The notes beneath the pieces are model-generated. The model saw nothing but the letters and a program-made list of their open reading frames with translations. It was not told the DNA's origin and searched no databases. This document shows, piece by piece, positions 1 to 9,809 of a DNA stretch of 47,570 bases. Position numbers and translations under genes: made by a program. Source of the stretch: Actinomycetota bacterium (GTDB lineage: Bacteria > Actinomycetota > Actinomycetes > Nanopelagicales > Nanopelagicaceae); assembly GCA_016870455.1 (NCBI GenBank), contig VGBN01000005.1, positions 1 to 47,570 of the forward strand, read 5' to 3'. Each line of letters begins with the position of its first letter. Positions within the stretch are counted from its first letter, which is position 1.

Positions 1-207
1 GCTTTTACCCATTATTCATATGCAATTAGGGATGCAGTTTCAATGTTGTCTGCCCCGGCAATTGAAGTGCATTTGTCCAATCCACTCACCAGAGAGGAAT
101 TTCGTCATACATCGGTAATTAGTGGGGTAGTCAAAGGCACAATTGCTGGCTTTGGAGTGGAGAGTTACCACTTGGCAATGATTGCAATGCAAAAGATTGT
201 TGGCTAA
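1..207 (+). CDS. aroQ: 3-dehydroquinate dehydratase type II, C-terminal part (gene cut by the window start)
   Basis: An open frame runs from the first base to a TAA at 205-207 and gives 68 residues. They include HLSNPLTREEFRHTS, which matches the C-terminal half of type II dehydroquinases (EVHLSN...REEFRH), followed by the usual end GVVKGTIAGFG. The enzyme makes 3-dehydroshikimate in the shikimate pathway in the cytoplasm. The N-terminal part, with the catalytic Tyr and Arg, lies outside the window. aroQ upstream of efp and nusB is a common actinobacterial order. The frame is visible; the name comes from family resemblance. Confidence 0.9.
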   Translation, partial: AFTHYSYAIRDAVSMLSAPAIEVHLSNPLTREEFRHTSVISGVVKGTIAGFGVESYHLAMIAMQKIVG

Positions 208-271
208 CAAGGTAGACTTAGCACATCGCTTAAATTATTTTGGATAGTTTCAAAACCAGATGGGGTAAATA

Positions 272-832
272 ATGGCAACAACTAATGATTTGAAGAATGG
301 CATGACACTTAATCTTGATGGCCAATTGTGGAATGTAATCGAGTTTCAACATGTAAAGCCGGGTAAGGGTGGCGCTTTTGTTCGAACAAAAATGCGTTCA
401 GTGTTATCAGGAAAAGTAGTTGAGAAAACCTTTAATGCTGGAGTTAAAGTCGAGGTTGCATCTGTTGAAAAACGAAACATGCAGTATCTCTACCGAGATG
501 GCGAAGATTTTATGTTCATGGATTCAACTAACTACGATCAAATATCTATCAGCAAGCAAACAGTGGGTGATGCAGTTGATTACCTCTTGGAGAATGCTGC
601 AGTGGTAGTTGCTATGCATGAAGGCAATCCACTCTTTATTGAACTTCCTGCCTCTGTTGAATTACTGATTACCTATACCGAACCCGGGTTACAGGGTGAT
701 CGTTCATCTGGAGGTACCAAGCCTGCAACAGTAGAGACTGGAATAACTATTCAAGTTCCGCTATTCATCAAGCAAGATGAAAAAGTTCTTGTCGACACTC
801 GCACCGGTGCATACCTGGGTCGAGCAAATTAA
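272..832 (+). CDS. efp: Translation elongation factor P
   Basis: This 186-residue protein has the full family length. EF-P binds stalled ribosomes and relieves arrest at polyproline stretches. An N-terminal KOW-like domain (about 1-62) carries the loop PGKGGAF with Lys32 at its tip, the position that meets the P-site tRNA. Two OB-like domains follow, with the C-terminal signature near [14 protein letters not shown]. The ATG at 272 is preceded by a G-rich stretch that could be a weak ribosome-binding site. nusB starts 2 nt after the stop, so the two are probably co-transcribed. No gene for a known lysine-modifying enzyme lies nearby, which fits actinobacteria that use unmodified lysine. That last point is inference. 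Confidence 0.96.
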   Translation: MATTNDLKNGMTLNLDGQLWNVIEFQHVKPGKGGAFVRTKMRSVLSGKVVEKTFNAGVKVEVASVEKRNMQYLYRDGEDFMFMDSTNYDQISISKQTVGDAVDYLLENAAVVVAMHEGNPLFIELPASVELLITYTEPGLQGDRSSGGTKPATVETGITIQVPLFIKQDEKVLVDTRTGAYLGRAN

Positions 833-834
833 CC

Positions 835-1242
835 ATGTCTGCCCGCAGTAAAGCTCGTAAGCGGGCGTTGGATTTCTTGTATGAGGCGGATATAAAAAAG
901 GTAAGCGCAGCCCAGTTATTTTCAACAAGGGGTGCAAAGGAGTTATCGCAAGAACCTTATGTTCTTTCGCTTTTAACAGGTGTTGCTGAGCATTTAAGCA
1001 AGATAGATGAACTGATTATTACTTATGCTCAAGGCTGGGATATGGATCGCATGCCCCCGATTGATAGAAATATTCTTAGGATCGCAATATTTGAAATTTT
1101 GTGGGGACAGGAGATCGATCTTCAGGTAGCCTGCGATGAAGCGGTTGAGCTAGCTAAAACACTATCTACCGATGAATCCTCAAATTATGTTAATGGGGTC
1201 CTAGGAAGGATTATCAAACTTAAGGATTCGATCGCTATTTAG
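835..1242 (+). CDS. nusB: Transcription antitermination protein NusB
   Basis: The 135-residue protein matches NusB in length and motifs: an N-terminal RSKARKRALDFLYEAD and a C-terminal helical part with VELAKTLSTDESSNYVNGVL. NusB binds boxA RNA with NusE (S10) and promotes antitermination in rRNA operons. The start ATG lies 2 nt after the efp stop. Its stop overlaps the stop of the opposing bldD-like gene by 4 nt (1239-1242), so the two transcripts converge with no room for a terminator. The efp-nusB-bldD-pyrR order is the one known from Streptomyces. Confidence 0.95.
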   Translation: MSARSKARKRALDFLYEADIKKVSAAQLFSTRGAKELSQEPYVLSLLTGVAEHLSKIDELIITYAQGWDMDRMPPIDRNILRIAIFEILWGQEIDLQVACDEAVELAKTLSTDESSNYVNGVLGRIIKLKDSIAI

Positions 1243-1688
1243 ACAGTCAACAGTTGAGACTCTGTTAGATAATCAAGTGCGGCAGATTCACTTAGATTAA
1301 GCATGAGGGCAAGAAATGCCAAATCATTCTCGCGGATAGTCAAAATAGATCCATTCCAATCTTTGCGACGATTACTAAGGAGTGAGGCAAATCTGTCAAT
1401 AGCATTTGCCTGCGGGGTTGAGGTGGCTTTTATTTTGACTAGATTGAGTGAGATGCTTCTTTGAGTGATTCTTGGAGAAGCTGCCGGGAATAGCTCAGTA
1501 ATCGGAACCTGATAAAACTCCATAAGGGCGATCGCCTTTTTAAGTGATATGGCTCGATCAGATCTCTCATAGGATCCGACCACTACCGCCTTCCACTTGC
1601 CGTTTGAGTAGTGCTCAACATCTTGCAAGCTCCACCCTTTTGATTTTCTAATTGTTCTTAACTGCTCTGCTGGGTTATTTTGATTCAT
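1239..1688 (-). CDS. bldD: BldD-like DNA-binding regulator with c-di-GMP signature
   Basis: This 149-residue protein has two domains. An XRE-type helix-turn-helix occupies about residues 7-68 and contains KWKAVVVGSYERSDRA, nearly identical to the Streptomyces BldD recognition region (WKAVVVGSYERGDRA). A small C-terminal domain (about 80-149) carries Arg108-x-Asp110-x8-Arg119-x-x-Asp122, the exact RxD-x8-RxxD pattern by which BldD binds cyclic di-GMP. The frame is open upstream to 1868, but that extension covers the PyrR leader and the pyrR start. The ATG at 1688 is where family similarity begins and has TACTCT ending 7 nt before it, so I chose it. In Streptomyces BldD represses developmental genes. 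A developmental role is unlikely here, and its targets are unknown. Confidence 0.88.
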   Translation of the reverse strand: MNQNNPAEQLRTIRKSKGWSLQDVEHYSNGKWKAVVVGSYERSDRAISLKKAIALMEFYQVPITELFPAASPRITQRSISLNLVKIKATSTPQANAIDRFASLLSNRRKDWNGSILTIRENDLAFLALMLNLSESAALDYLTESQLLTV

Positions 1689-1695
1689 AGGCGGC

Positions 1696-1701
1696 AGAGT
1701 A
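1696..1701 (-). promoter_or_regulatory. Leaderless-type -10 element of the bldD-like gene
   Basis: TACTCT on the minus strand ends 7 nt before the ATG at 1688. It fits the TANNNT actinobacterial -10 consensus and implies a transcript that starts at or next to the start codon. No clear -35 is visible. Confidence 0.55.
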
Positions 1702-1747
1702 GCCACACCAGAATTTTGATGATTTTCAATATCCACAGCCTCTCTGC

Positions 1748-1753
1748 TAGGAT
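1748..1753 (+). promoter_or_regulatory. Putative -10 element of the pyr operon
   Basis: TAGGAT lies just upstream of the PyrR hairpin. A start site about 7 nt downstream would put the first transcribed base at about 1760, exactly where the hairpin begins, giving a leader of about 43 nt before pyrR. No convincing -35 is seen. Confidence 0.5.
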
Positions 1754-1760
1754 TCGGCGA

Positions 1761-1797
1761 TTCCTTTAACGATCCGTCCAGAGAGGCGGCGAAGGAG
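1761..1797 (+). promoter_or_regulatory. PyrR-binding RNA hairpin that sequesters the pyrR ribosome-binding site
   Basis: The leader contains GTCCAGAGAGGC at 1776-1787, matching the conserved PyrR-binding loop known from Bacillus and Mycobacterium pyr leaders. An upper stem pairs 1774-1778 with 1785-1789 around the loop CAGAGA (1779-1784). A lower stem pairs TCCTT (1762-1766) with AAGGA (1792-1796). That AAGGA is the Shine-Dalgarno sequence of pyrR, whose ATG is at 1804. When PyrR with UMP holds the hairpin, translation of pyrR and the coupled genes should drop. This is the translational control described for mycobacterial pyr operons. No terminator follows the hairpin. Confidence 0.85.
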
Positions 1798-1803
1798 AAG
1801 TAA

Positions 1804-2325
1804 ATGGGTGTTTTGTTGTCTGGCTCCGACATCGATCGGGCGATCAAGCGAATTTCACATGAGATCATCGAGCATAATCAGGGTATATCGAACTTAGTGT
1901 TAATGGGTATTCCTACCCGTGGTGCTTATCTGGCAGAGCGAATTTGTAATTTCATAACTGAAATTGAGGGTTCAGTTGGTTGTGGAGTCTTAGATATAAC
2001 TTTGCATCGCGATGATTTAAGGCTGCGTCCCCCGAAGCCAATTCTGCCTACCAAGCTGCCCCAAGGCGGGATCGAGGGCAAAGATTTAGTACTAGTCGAT
2101 GATGTTTTATTCTCCGGTCGAACTATTAGAGCCGCCCTTGATGCAATTGGTGAGTTAGGGCGGCCAAAATCTGTTCAATTAGCGGTTCTGGTCGATCGAG
2201 GCCACCGAGAGTTACCAATCAGGGCAGATTTTGTGGGCAAAAATATCCCTACCTCTATCAGTGAGAGCGTAAAGGTAAATTTAAAAGAGCTAGATGGTGA
2301 AGATCTAGTGGAGTTACTCAAATGA
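1804..2325 (+). CDS. pyrR: Pyrimidine operon regulator PyrR (uracil phosphoribosyltransferase fold)
   Basis: The 173-residue protein belongs to the type I phosphoribosyltransferase fold. The PRPP-binding loop is visible as [13 protein letters not shown] at about residues 95-107, and the substrate region as [11 protein letters not shown]. PyrR binds pyr mRNA leaders in response to UMP and often has weak uracil phosphoribosyltransferase activity. The ATG at 1804 follows AAGGAG with 6 nt spacing, and this ribosome-binding site is part of the hairpin at 1761-1797. The stop overlaps the pyrB start by 4 nt, so repression of pyrR translation should be passed on by coupling. Confidence 0.95.
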   Translation: MGVLLSGSDIDRAIKRISHEIIEHNQGISNLVLMGIPTRGAYLAERICNFITEIEGSVGCGVLDITLHRDDLRLRPPKPILPTKLPQGGIEGKDLVLVDDVLFSGRTIRAALDAIGELGRPKSVQLAVLVDRGHRELPIRADFVGKNIPTSISESVKVNLKELDGEDLVELLK

Positions 2326-3272
2326 TCTCAGGACATCTTTTATCAGCTGAAGATTTAACAAAAGAGAGCGCACTAGGGCTATTAGCCACCGCTAAGGAGC
2401 TGGCTGCAATAACTGATGGACCAAATAAAAAACTACCTACGCTAAGAGGAAAATCTATTGTTAATCTATTTTTTGAAGATTCAACTCGAACAAGGATTAG
2501 CTTTGAGAGTGCTGCAAAGCGGTTGTCTGCGGATGTGATTAATTTCTCTGCTAAAGGATCATCAGTCAGTAAGGGTGAAAGTTTGAAAGATACAGCTCAA
2601 ACATTACAAGCTATTGGTGCTGATGCAGTTGTCATACGCCACTCTGCTTCAGGAGCGGCTAAACGACTGGCAGATACCCATTGGATACAGGCAGCAGTGA
2701 TCAATGCCGGAGATGGTACGCATGAACATCCAACTCAAGCTTTGTTAGATGCTTTCACTATAAAACAACATTTAAGATCTTCTGAAAATGATCTGACGGG
2801 AGTTAGGATTTTAATAGTGGGAGATATTCTGCACTCCCGTGTCGCGCGCAGTAATGTAATCTTGTTAACAAAATTAGGTGCAACAGTAACCTTAGTCGCT
2901 CCACCTACTTTGTTGCCGGTGGGAGTTAGTAACTGGCCAGTTGAGATTTCATACGATTTTGACAAGGAGATTGCCAATTGTGATGTGGTAATGATGTTAA
3001 GGATTCAGCTAGAGAGAATGAATGATTCTTTCTTCCCATCTGCGCAGGAGTATTCAAAAAGATATGGCCTAAACAGCTCAAGGCTACGCAAACTCTCTAA
3101 ATCGGCCATAGTTATGCACCCAGGTCCAATGAATCGTGGTTTAGAGATTTCAGCTGAGAGTGCTGATGATCTTAAGTCTGTGATTATTGATCAAGTAAAA
3201 AATGGTGTGGCAATTCGGATGGCGGTCTTGTACGAGTTACTTGGTGGAGCACCTATTGGAGCTCAAAGATGA
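2322..3272 (+). CDS. pyrB: Aspartate carbamoyltransferase catalytic chain
   Basis: This 316-residue protein catalyses the first committed pyrimidine step, carbamoyl phosphate plus aspartate to carbamoyl aspartate. The carbamoyl phosphate site [12 protein letters not shown] is at about residues 48-59, with the catalytic [10 protein letters not shown] near 138 and the aspartate-loop region [11 protein letters not shown] near the C terminus. No regulatory chain gene (pyrI) is present, as usual for actinobacteria. It overlaps pyrR and pyrC by 4 nt on each side. Confidence 0.97.
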   Translation: MISGHLLSAEDLTKESALGLLATAKELAAITDGPNKKLPTLRGKSIVNLFFEDSTRTRISFESAAKRLSADVINFSAKGSSVSKGESLKDTAQTLQAIGADAVVIRHSASGAAKRLADTHWIQAAVINAGDGTHEHPTQALLDAFTIKQHLRSSENDLTGVRILIVGDILHSRVARSNVILLTKLGATVTLVAPPTLLPVGVSNWPVEISYDFDKEIANCDVVMMLRIQLERMNDSFFPSAQEYSKRYGLNSSRLRKLSKSAIVMHPGPMNRGLEISAESADDLKSVIIDQVKNGVAIRMAVLYELLGGAPIGAQR

Positions 3273-4573
3273 TAAAAATATCTAGAGCTAAGTTAACCGA
3301 TGGTCGAGTTGTTGACATTGATATTGAAAATAAAGTAATTACTAAGCTCCAAACTTCAACCGGCAAGCCGACAGCAGATGCCATAGATGCAGGTTCTAAA
3401 TTGTTATTGCCAGGATTGGTTGATCTCCACACACACTTGAGAGAGCCTGGTCGAGAGGACTCTGAAACTATTTTAACTGGCTCAAAAGCTGCGGTAGCTG
3501 GCGGTTTTACTGCTGTTTCTGCGATGGCCAACACAAATCCAGTAGCTGACAACGCAGGTGTGGTTGAACAAATTTATCGATTAGGTAAAGAGGCGGGCTT
3601 GATTGATGTCCAGCCAATCGGAGCAGTTACTCAAGGTTTGAATGGTGAAAAGTTGTCAGAAATGGGAGCAATGGCTGACTCTATTGCCAAGGTAAGAATT
3701 TTTAGCGATGACGGAGAATGCGTCTCTGACCCTTTGATAATGCGAAGGGCACTTGAGTATGTAAAAATTTTTAACGGAATAATTGCCCAACATGCGCAGG
3801 AACCGCGATTGACAGTTAATGCGCAAATGAATGAGGGGATAGTTTCAGCACGAATTGGCTTACCTGGTTGGCCAGCAGTTGCCGAGGAGGCGATAATCGC
3901 ACGAGATATTTTGCTTGCCGAACATGTCCAATCTCGACTTCACATCTGCCATCTCACTACGGCGGGCGGAGTGGAGTTAATTCGTTGGGCAAAGGCTCGT
4001 GGGATTCAAGTCACAGCTGAGGTCACTCCGCACCATCTGCTATTAACTGATGATTTGGTAGAGAATTATGACCCGATATTTAAAGTAAATCCTCCACTAC
4101 GAACGCAAAAGGATGTGATGGCTCTACGGGAAGGGCTTGCAGAGGGAGTAATTGATATTGTGGCAACAGATCATGCTCCTCATCCGGCCGAGGACAAGGA
4201 TTGTGAGTTTCATGCTGGAGCTTGTGGAATGCTCGGTTTAGAAACTGCGCTGTCTATTGTGGTCAAAACTATGGTGCAGAGCAATCTTATGAGTTGGGCA
4301 GATTTAGTAAATCGAATGTCAATTACACCTGCAAAAATAGCTGGATATAAAAGCCAAGGTCAGGATATTGCAATTGGCATGCCAGCTAACTTGATACTAA
4401 TTGATCAAGAAAAAAGTTGGAAAGTCGACAAAAATCTTATGAAATCTAAAAGTAAAAATACGCCTTTTCATGGCACAGAGTTGCCTGCGGTAGTGACAGA
4501 TGTATTTCATGAAGGTGAGCAGGTTATGAAAAATGGCGAGATTTTAGATAAAGGCACAAGTCAAAATGAGTAG
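3269..4573 (+). CDS. pyrC: Dihydroorotase, type I
   Basis: The 434-residue amidohydrolase closes carbamoyl aspartate to dihydroorotate. Metal ligands are visible in [10 protein letters not shown] (about residues 51-60), [26 protein letters not shown] and the catalytic Asp in ATDHAPH. The length and the [10 protein letters not shown] motif place it in the long type I class rather than the short E. coli class. It overlaps pyrB by 4 nt and carA by 8 nt inside the operon. Confidence 0.97.
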   Translation: MIKISRAKLTDGRVVDIDIENKVITKLQTSTGKPTADAIDAGSKLLLPGLVDLHTHLREPGREDSETILTGSKAAVAGGFTAVSAMANTNPVADNAGVVEQIYRLGKEAGLIDVQPIGAVTQGLNGEKLSEMGAMADSIAKVRIFSDDGECVSDPLIMRRALEYVKIFNGIIAQHAQEPRLTVNAQMNEGIVSARIGLPGWPAVAEEAIIARDILLAEHVQSRLHICHLTTAGGVELIRWAKARGIQVTAEVTPHHLLLTDDLVENYDPIFKVNPPLRTQKDVMALREGLAEGVIDIVATDHAPHPAEDKDCEFHAGACGMLGLETALSIVVKTMVQSNLMSWADLVNRMSITPAKIAGYKSQGQDIAIGMPANLILIDQEKSWKVDKNLMKSKSKNTPFHGTELPAVVTDVFHEGEQVMKNGEILDKGTSQNE

Positions 4574-5714
4574 TAAAGCACCGGCATTTCTTGTTCTTAA
4601 TGACGGTCGAGTTTTTGAGGGTTTTGCCTGGGCTAAGACCGGTGAGGCTTTCGGTGAAGCAGTTTTCTCTACAGGAATGACTGGTTACCAGGAAACTTTG
4701 ACAGACCCTTCTTACCACAAGCAGATAGTTGTGATGACCGCACCACATGTAGGAAATACTGGGATGAACTCGGTTGATAAGGAATCTTCAAAAATTTGGG
4801 TTGCCGGATTTGTTGTTCGAAATCCCTCCACAATTGCTAGTAATTGGCGCAGTGAAAAAAGTTTAGAGGAGGAGTTAATCCAAGCACAGGTCGTAGGAAT
4901 TCAAGGTGTTGATACCAGAGCAATCACCAGACACCTTCGAGATAGAGGTGCTATGCGGGTTGGTATTTTCAGTGATACCCAGCTGTCAAAAGAGGAGATG
5001 ATAATTAAGGTACGCAAAACCAATCCTATGAGTGGTGCTTTCCTAGCATCTGATGTCACAACGAAAAAACCTTATGTGGTCAATCCGCCAATAGGCACTC
5101 CAATTAGGTTGAAGGTGGCAGCAATTGATTTGGGAATCAAAGGAGCTACGCCTAAATCCATGGCTGCACTTGGCATCCAAGTACATGTGTTACCCCTTGG
5201 TACAACTTTTGATGATATTAAAAAACTAAATCCAGATGGTGTTTTTTTATCTAATGGCCCAGGTGACCCAGCTGCCATGACCGAAGTGGTTGAGTTAGTA
5301 AGAAATGTGCTTGCGCAAGAGATCCCATTTTTTGGAATTTGCTTTGGACATCAGATTCTAGGACGAGCACTTGGTTTTGAAACTTACAAACTACCGTTTG
5401 GCCACAGAGGAATAAATCAGCCAGTTGTTGATTTAACTACCGGAAAAGTTGAAATAACTGCTCATAATCATGGCTTTGCAGTTGCAGCTCCAAAGGATCA
5501 TCTGTTCAAAACTGTTTATGGCGATGGCCGAGTAACCCATATTTCGTTAAACGATGGCGTAGTTGAGGGATTAGAGCTAATTTCAATTCCAGCATTTTCA
5601 GTTCAGTATCATCCAGAATCTGCTGCTGGGCCTCATGATGCATCATATTTATTTAAACGGTTTGCGGAGTTAATGGAGAAGCCCAAGGTAGGACTAAAGG
5701 CGATGCATGCCTAA
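4566..5714 (+). CDS. carA: Carbamoyl-phosphate synthase small (glutaminase) subunit
   Basis: This 382-residue subunit releases ammonia from glutamine and passes it to CarB. The N-terminal domain has the typical [16 protein letters not shown]. The C-terminal class I amidotransferase carries the nucleophile in [10 protein letters not shown] and the His/Glu pair in QYHPE. The ATG at 4566 lies in the last 8 nt of pyrC. The stop overlaps carB by 8 nt, as expected for two subunits made in equal amounts. Confidence 0.97.
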   Translation: MSSKAPAFLVLNDGRVFEGFAWAKTGEAFGEAVFSTGMTGYQETLTDPSYHKQIVVMTAPHVGNTGMNSVDKESSKIWVAGFVVRNPSTIASNWRSEKSLEEELIQAQVVGIQGVDTRAITRHLRDRGAMRVGIFSDTQLSKEEMIIKVRKTNPMSGAFLASDVTTKKPYVVNPPIGTPIRLKVAAIDLGIKGATPKSMAALGIQVHVLPLGTTFDDIKKLNPDGVFLSNGPGDPAAMTEVVELVRNVLAQEIPFFGICFGHQILGRALGFETYKLPFGHRGINQPVVDLTTGKVEITAHNHGFAVAAPKDHLFKTVYGDGRVTHISLNDGVVEGLELISIPAFSVQYHPESAAGPHDASYLFKRFAELMEKPKVGLKAMHA

Positions 5715-8700
5715 AGATAACTCAATTAAAAGTGTGTTAGTCATCGGCAGTGGCCCGATTGTCATCGGCCAAGCTTGCGAATTTGATTACTCTGGCACGC
5801 AAGCATGCCGAGTACTTAGATCAGAGGGAATTCGAGTTGTCTTAATTAACTCAAATCCGGCCACAATCATGACCGATCCAGAGTTTGCAGATGCCACATA
5901 TATCGAACCGATTACGCCTGAGGTGATTGAAAAGATCCTGGCCAAGGAAAGACCTGACGCTGTGCTGGCTACTTTAGGCGGACAAACTGCATTAAATGCT
6001 GCAATGGCATTACATGAACGTGGATCTTTTGCAAAGTATGGATCGAAATTAATTGGCGCTGATGTTGAAGCAATAAAACGTGGTGAAAATAGAGAGATAT
6101 TCAAGAAAATTGTAGAGCTAGTTGGTGGGCAGTCGGCACGATCAATAATCTGCCATACGATGCAAGATTGTTTGTCAGCAGTTGTTGAACTGAAGTATCC
6201 AGTAGTGGTACGACCATCTTTTACTATGGGTGGATTGGGCTCAGGAATTGCCTATAACGAGTCTGATTTGCATCAAATAGCAGGTGCCGGATTGCGCCAT
6301 AGTCCAACCTCTGAAGTTCTTCTAGAAGAATCAATTATCGGTTGGAAAGAGTTTGAGTTAGAGGTTATGCGCGATAACAAAGATAATGTTGTGATCGTAT
6401 GTGGAATTGAGAATGTCGACCCAATGGGTGTACATACCGGTGATTCAATAACCGTTGCACCAATAATGACGCTCACAGATGTTGAATATCAGAAATTACG
6501 AGATCTTTCAATCAATATCATCAGGGAAGTAGGTGTTGCTACCGGCGGATGCAATATCCAGTTTGCGGTTAATCCCATAGATGGTCGAATCATCGTAATT
6601 GAGATGAATCCAAGAGTTTCACGCTCCTCAGCGCTTGCATCTAAAGCAACTGGATTTCCCATTGCAAAGATTGCAACCAAACTGGCAATTGGCTACACCC
6701 TAGATGAGATAGAAAATGATATTACAAAGTCAACTCCAGCATCTTTTGAACCAGCATTGGATTATGTGGTAGTTAAAGTCCCAAGATTTGCTTTTGAGAA
6801 GTTTCTCGAGGCAGATACACGCCTTACCACCACAATGAAAAGTGTTGGTGAAGCGATGGCAATAGGTAGAAGTTTCCCAGAGGCACTCCAAAAAGCATTG
6901 CGATCACTTGAAAAAATTGGAGCTGGCTTCAAATGGCAAAAGGCAGAACTTTCAGAGTTGATGGAGCAAATTAAGACACCAACTGAGTTTCGCCTCCAGC
7001 AGGTGCAGTTAGCACTTTTTAATGGCGCAGCAATCTTAGATGTTTATGCAGCGACCAAAATTGATCCGTGGTTTTTGGAGCAGATCAGTTTGATAAATAA
7101 TCAAGCTGTTGAGATATCTAAAGCTGGTGAGTTAACTAAGGTAATACTTAAATCCAGCAAAATGTTGGGTTTTTCTGACAATCAAATAGCAACCCTACGG
7201 GGAATTAGTGAATTAGAGATACGACAATTAAGGGACAAATTCAATCTTCGCCCAGTTTATAAAACAGTGGATACCTGCGCTGGAGAGTTTGCAGCACTTA
7301 CGCCTTATTACTACTCATCATATGACGAAGAGACTGAAGTTTTGCCTAGAACAAAACCAGCTGTAATTATTTTAGGCAGTGGCCCAAATCGGATTGGTCA
7401 AGGAATTGAATTCGATTACTCCTGTGTACATGCCTCTTTTGCCTTACAAACGGCTGGCTATGAAACCATCATGATCAACTGCAATCCTGAAACAGTTTCT
7501 ACTGATTATGACACCTCAGATAGATTGTACTTTGAACCATTAACACTTGAAGATGTTTTGGAGGTAATAGATGCTGAAAACAAGGCAGGTCCAGTAATTG
7601 GCGTAATTGCTCAACTTGGCGGTCAAACTCCTCTTGGTTTAGCGCGGGGATTATTGGAGGCCGGTGTAAAAATTCTGGGAACCTCACCAGATGCTATAGA
7701 TCTTGCTGAAGAGCGTGGAGCCTTTGGCAAACTGCTGGAGAAGAATCATTTAACTGCTCCAAGTTTTGGCATGGCTAACTCTTATGAAGAATCTGAAGAT
7801 ATTGCAGCGAAAATCGGTTATCCAGTTTTAGTACGTCCCTCTTATGTCTTAGGTGGACGTGGCATGGAGATTGTCTACGATAATCAATCTTTACGTGGCT
7901 TCATAGACAAAGCTACTGCCATTACTCCTAACCACCCAGTTCTAATCGATAAATTTTTAGATGATGCAATAGAAATCGATGTCGATGCTTTGTATGACGG
8001 ATCAGATTTGTACCTAGCTGGAGTAATGGAGCACATTGAGGAGGCCGGTATTCACTCCGGTGACTCTGCCTGTGTACTTCCTAGTACATCTTTAGATGTG
8101 GCAATGATCAAACAAATTAGGGAATCAACCGAAAAAATTGCCTCCGATGTTGGAGTGCGAGGATTGATTAACATTCAATTTGCGGTTACACCAAACCCTC
8201 AAAAACTTTATGTTTTAGAGGCAAATCCAAGAGCTTCGCGCACTGTGCCATTTGTTGCCAAGGCGACTGGGGTGCAGCTTGCAAAGGCAGCAGCACTGAT
8301 AGCTACTGGTGTAACAATTTCCAAGCTAAGGCAGGATGGAATTCTTCCTAAATCTGGTGATGGAGTGGCAAATGGAGTATCGGTTAAAGAGGCTGTTCTT
8401 CCTTTTAATCGTTTCCGTAGAGTGGATGGAACAGGGGTAGATTCAGTGCTGGGGCCAGAGATGAAATCCACTGGTGAGGTAATGGGAGTTGCAAGCAATT
8501 TCGGGTTAGCCTTTGCTAAAAGTCAAACAGCTGCTTTTGGTCCACTGCCTAGATCAGGTGCAGTTTTTATCTCCCTATCGGAGCGGGACAAAGAATCTGG
8601 TTGGCGCTCTGCTAGAGGTTTAAGTGATCTCGGTTTTAAGATTTTTAGCACTAGCGGAACCCATGATTTTCTGAAGCAAAAAGGTGTTGACAGTGAAAAG

Positions 8701-8958
8701 GTTAGAAAAAATTCAGATCCTACAAACCATGAGTTAAGCGCAAATGATGTTATTACAAAGGGATTGGTGCAACTAGTGATAAATACACCACTTGGTAGGG
8801 GTTCGCGACAGGACGGATTTTTGATTAGAACCGCCGCAATCTCTCGATCAGTTCCATGTATAACCACCATTCCTGGATTCAAAGCAGCCGTGGCTGGGAT
8901 ATCGGCCTTACAAAATAGTGAGTTTGAGATTAAATCACTTCAGGAGTGGATCTCATGA
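5707..8958 (+). CDS. carB: Carbamoyl-phosphate synthase large subunit
   Basis: The 1083-residue protein has the normal length for CarB. It contains two homologous ATP-grasp halves, each opened by a related motif ([17 protein letters not shown] near residue 14, [17 protein letters not shown] near 557). A C-terminal methylglyoxal-synthase-like domain from about residue 940 is the site where UMP or ornithine act in well-studied enzymes. It makes carbamoyl phosphate for both pyrimidines and arginine. The stop overlaps pyrK by 4 nt. Confidence 0.97.
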   Translation: MPKDNSIKSVLVIGSGPIVIGQACEFDYSGTQACRVLRSEGIRVVLINSNPATIMTDPEFADATYIEPITPEVIEKILAKERPDAVLATLGGQTALNAAMALHERGSFAKYGSKLIGADVEAIKRGENREIFKKIVELVGGQSARSIICHTMQDCLSAVVELKYPVVVRPSFTMGGLGSGIAYNESDLHQIAGAGLRHSPTSEVLLEESIIGWKEFELEVMRDNKDNVVIVCGIENVDPMGVHTGDSITVAPIMTLTDVEYQKLRDLSINIIREVGVATGGCNIQFAVNPIDGRIIVIEMNPRVSRSSALASKATGFPIAKIATKLAIGYTLDEIENDITKSTPASFEPALDYVVVKVPRFAFEKFLEADTRLTTTMKSVGEAMAIGRSFPEALQKALRSLEKIGAGFKWQKAELSELMEQIKTPTEFRLQQVQLALFNGAAILDVYAATKIDPWFLEQISLINNQAVEISKAGELTKVILKSSKMLGFSDNQIATLRGISELEIRQLRDKFNLRPVYKTVDTCAGEFAALTPYYYSSYDEETEVLPRTKPAVIILGSGPNRIGQGIEFDYSCVHASFALQTAGYETIMINCNPETVSTDYDTSDRLYFEPLTLEDVLEVIDAENKAGPVIGVIAQLGGQTPLGLARGLLEAGVKILGTSPDAIDLAEERGAFGKLLEKNHLTAPSFGMANSYEESEDIAAKIGYPVLVRPSYVLGGRGMEIVYDNQSLRGFIDKATAITPNHPVLIDKFLDDAIEIDVDALYDGSDLYLAGVMEHIEEAGIHSGDSACVLPSTSLDVAMIKQIRESTEKIASDVGVRGLINIQFAVTPNPQKLYVLEANPRASRTVPFVAKATGVQLAKAAALIATGVTISKLRQDGILPKSGDGVANGVSVKEAVLPFNRFRRVDGTGVDSVLGPEMKSTGEVMGVASNFGLAFAKSQTAAFGPLPRSGAVFISLSERDKESGWRSARGLSDLGFKIFSTSGTHDFLKQKGVDSEKVRKNSDPTNHELSANDVITKGLVQLVINTPLGRGSRQDGFLIRTAAISRSVPCITTIPGFKAAVAGISALQNSEFEIKSLQEWIS

Positions 8959-9809
8959 GCGGTTCACAAAAAATAAACCGCAGTGCGATTCAGATTCAGG
9001 CTGAAGTTTTAAGTAATAAGAAGGTGGGTCCTTATCATCACATGGTCTTTGCAGTAGATAAAATGGCTGCATCCTGCAAACCAGGTAATTTTGTTGCGAT
9101 ATCAGTTGGTGGCGGACAGTCTTCGTTGATTCTACGACGTGCATTTGCGATTTACCGAGCTAATGACAAGGGTCCGATGGGAGGCAGTATTGAGCTAGTT
9201 GTTGCACCACACGGACAGGGGAGCCAATGGCTTTGTGCTCAAAATGTTGGAGAGTTTGTTGACATAGTTGGACCTCTTGGAACCTCTTTTGGTGTGCCAA
9301 GTAGCAATGCAAACACACTTTTGGTTGGCGGAGGTTATGGATCTGCACCATTATTTGCATTAGCTGAGGTGCTTAAAAATCGTGGTTGCAGAGTAGATAT
9401 GGTTTTGGGTGCTAGCACCGCCAGCAAAATTTACGCTCCACTGGAGGGCAAGCGAAGCGTTTCATCATTAACACTTACCACCGATGATGGCAGTACTGGA
9501 ATCCACGGACAGATTAGTGAGGCGATTCCGAGATTGATTCGTGAAAACTCCATCGAGGTTATCTATTCATGTGGCCCGATGGGAATGTTAGCTGCGGTAT
9601 CTAAGATCGCCATAGAGTTTGATATCCCTCATCAATGCGCAGTTGAAGAGGCTATGGCATGCGGAGTTGGTGTTTGTATGACCTGCGTAGTGCCAGTTAA
9701 AGATGATGATCAAATTAAAATGACACGCACATGTATTGATGGCCCAGTTATGGATGGGGCGAAGATTATTTGGGATCGAAAAATAGTCATGGATGCACTT
9801 CACCCATGA
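8955..9809 (+). CDS. pyrK: Dihydroorotate dehydrogenase B, electron-transfer subunit
   Basis: This 284-residue flavoprotein has a ferredoxin-reductase-like FAD domain (RRAFAIY about 60-75), an NAD-binding half ([15 protein letters not shown]) and a C-terminal [2Fe-2S] cluster with cysteines in [15 protein letters not shown] and TRTC. It carries electrons from PyrD to NAD+. The ATG at 8955 follows GGAG (8943-8946) with 8 nt spacing and overlaps the carB stop, so it is preferred over the GTG at 8946. Streptomyces and Mycobacterium use a quinone-linked enzyme without PyrK, so its presence here is informative. Confidence 0.93.
   Translation: MSGSQKINRSAIQIQAEVLSNKKVGPYHHMVFAVDKMAASCKPGNFVAISVGGGQSSLILRRAFAIYRANDKGPMGGSIELVVAPHGQGSQWLCAQNVGEFVDIVGPLGTSFGVPSSNANTLLVGGGYGSAPLFALAEVLKNRGCRVDMVLGASTASKIYAPLEGKRSVSSLTLTTDDGSTGIHGQISEAIPRLIRENSIEVIYSCGPMGMLAAVSKIAIEFDIPHQCAVEEAMACGVGVCMTCVVPVKDDDQIKMTRTCIDGPVMDGAKIIWDRKIVMDALHP

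Noticed and set aside
1689-1868. In-frame extension of the bldD-like gene by 60 residues at the N terminus
   Set aside because: It runs over the PyrR hairpin and the first codons of pyrR on the other strand, has no similarity to BldD, and a -10 box supports the ATG at 1688.
9770-9805. Twelve extra N-terminal residues for PyrD
   Set aside because: They would overlap the conserved end of pyrK, and the ATG at 9806 gives the usual ATGA overlap found across this operon.
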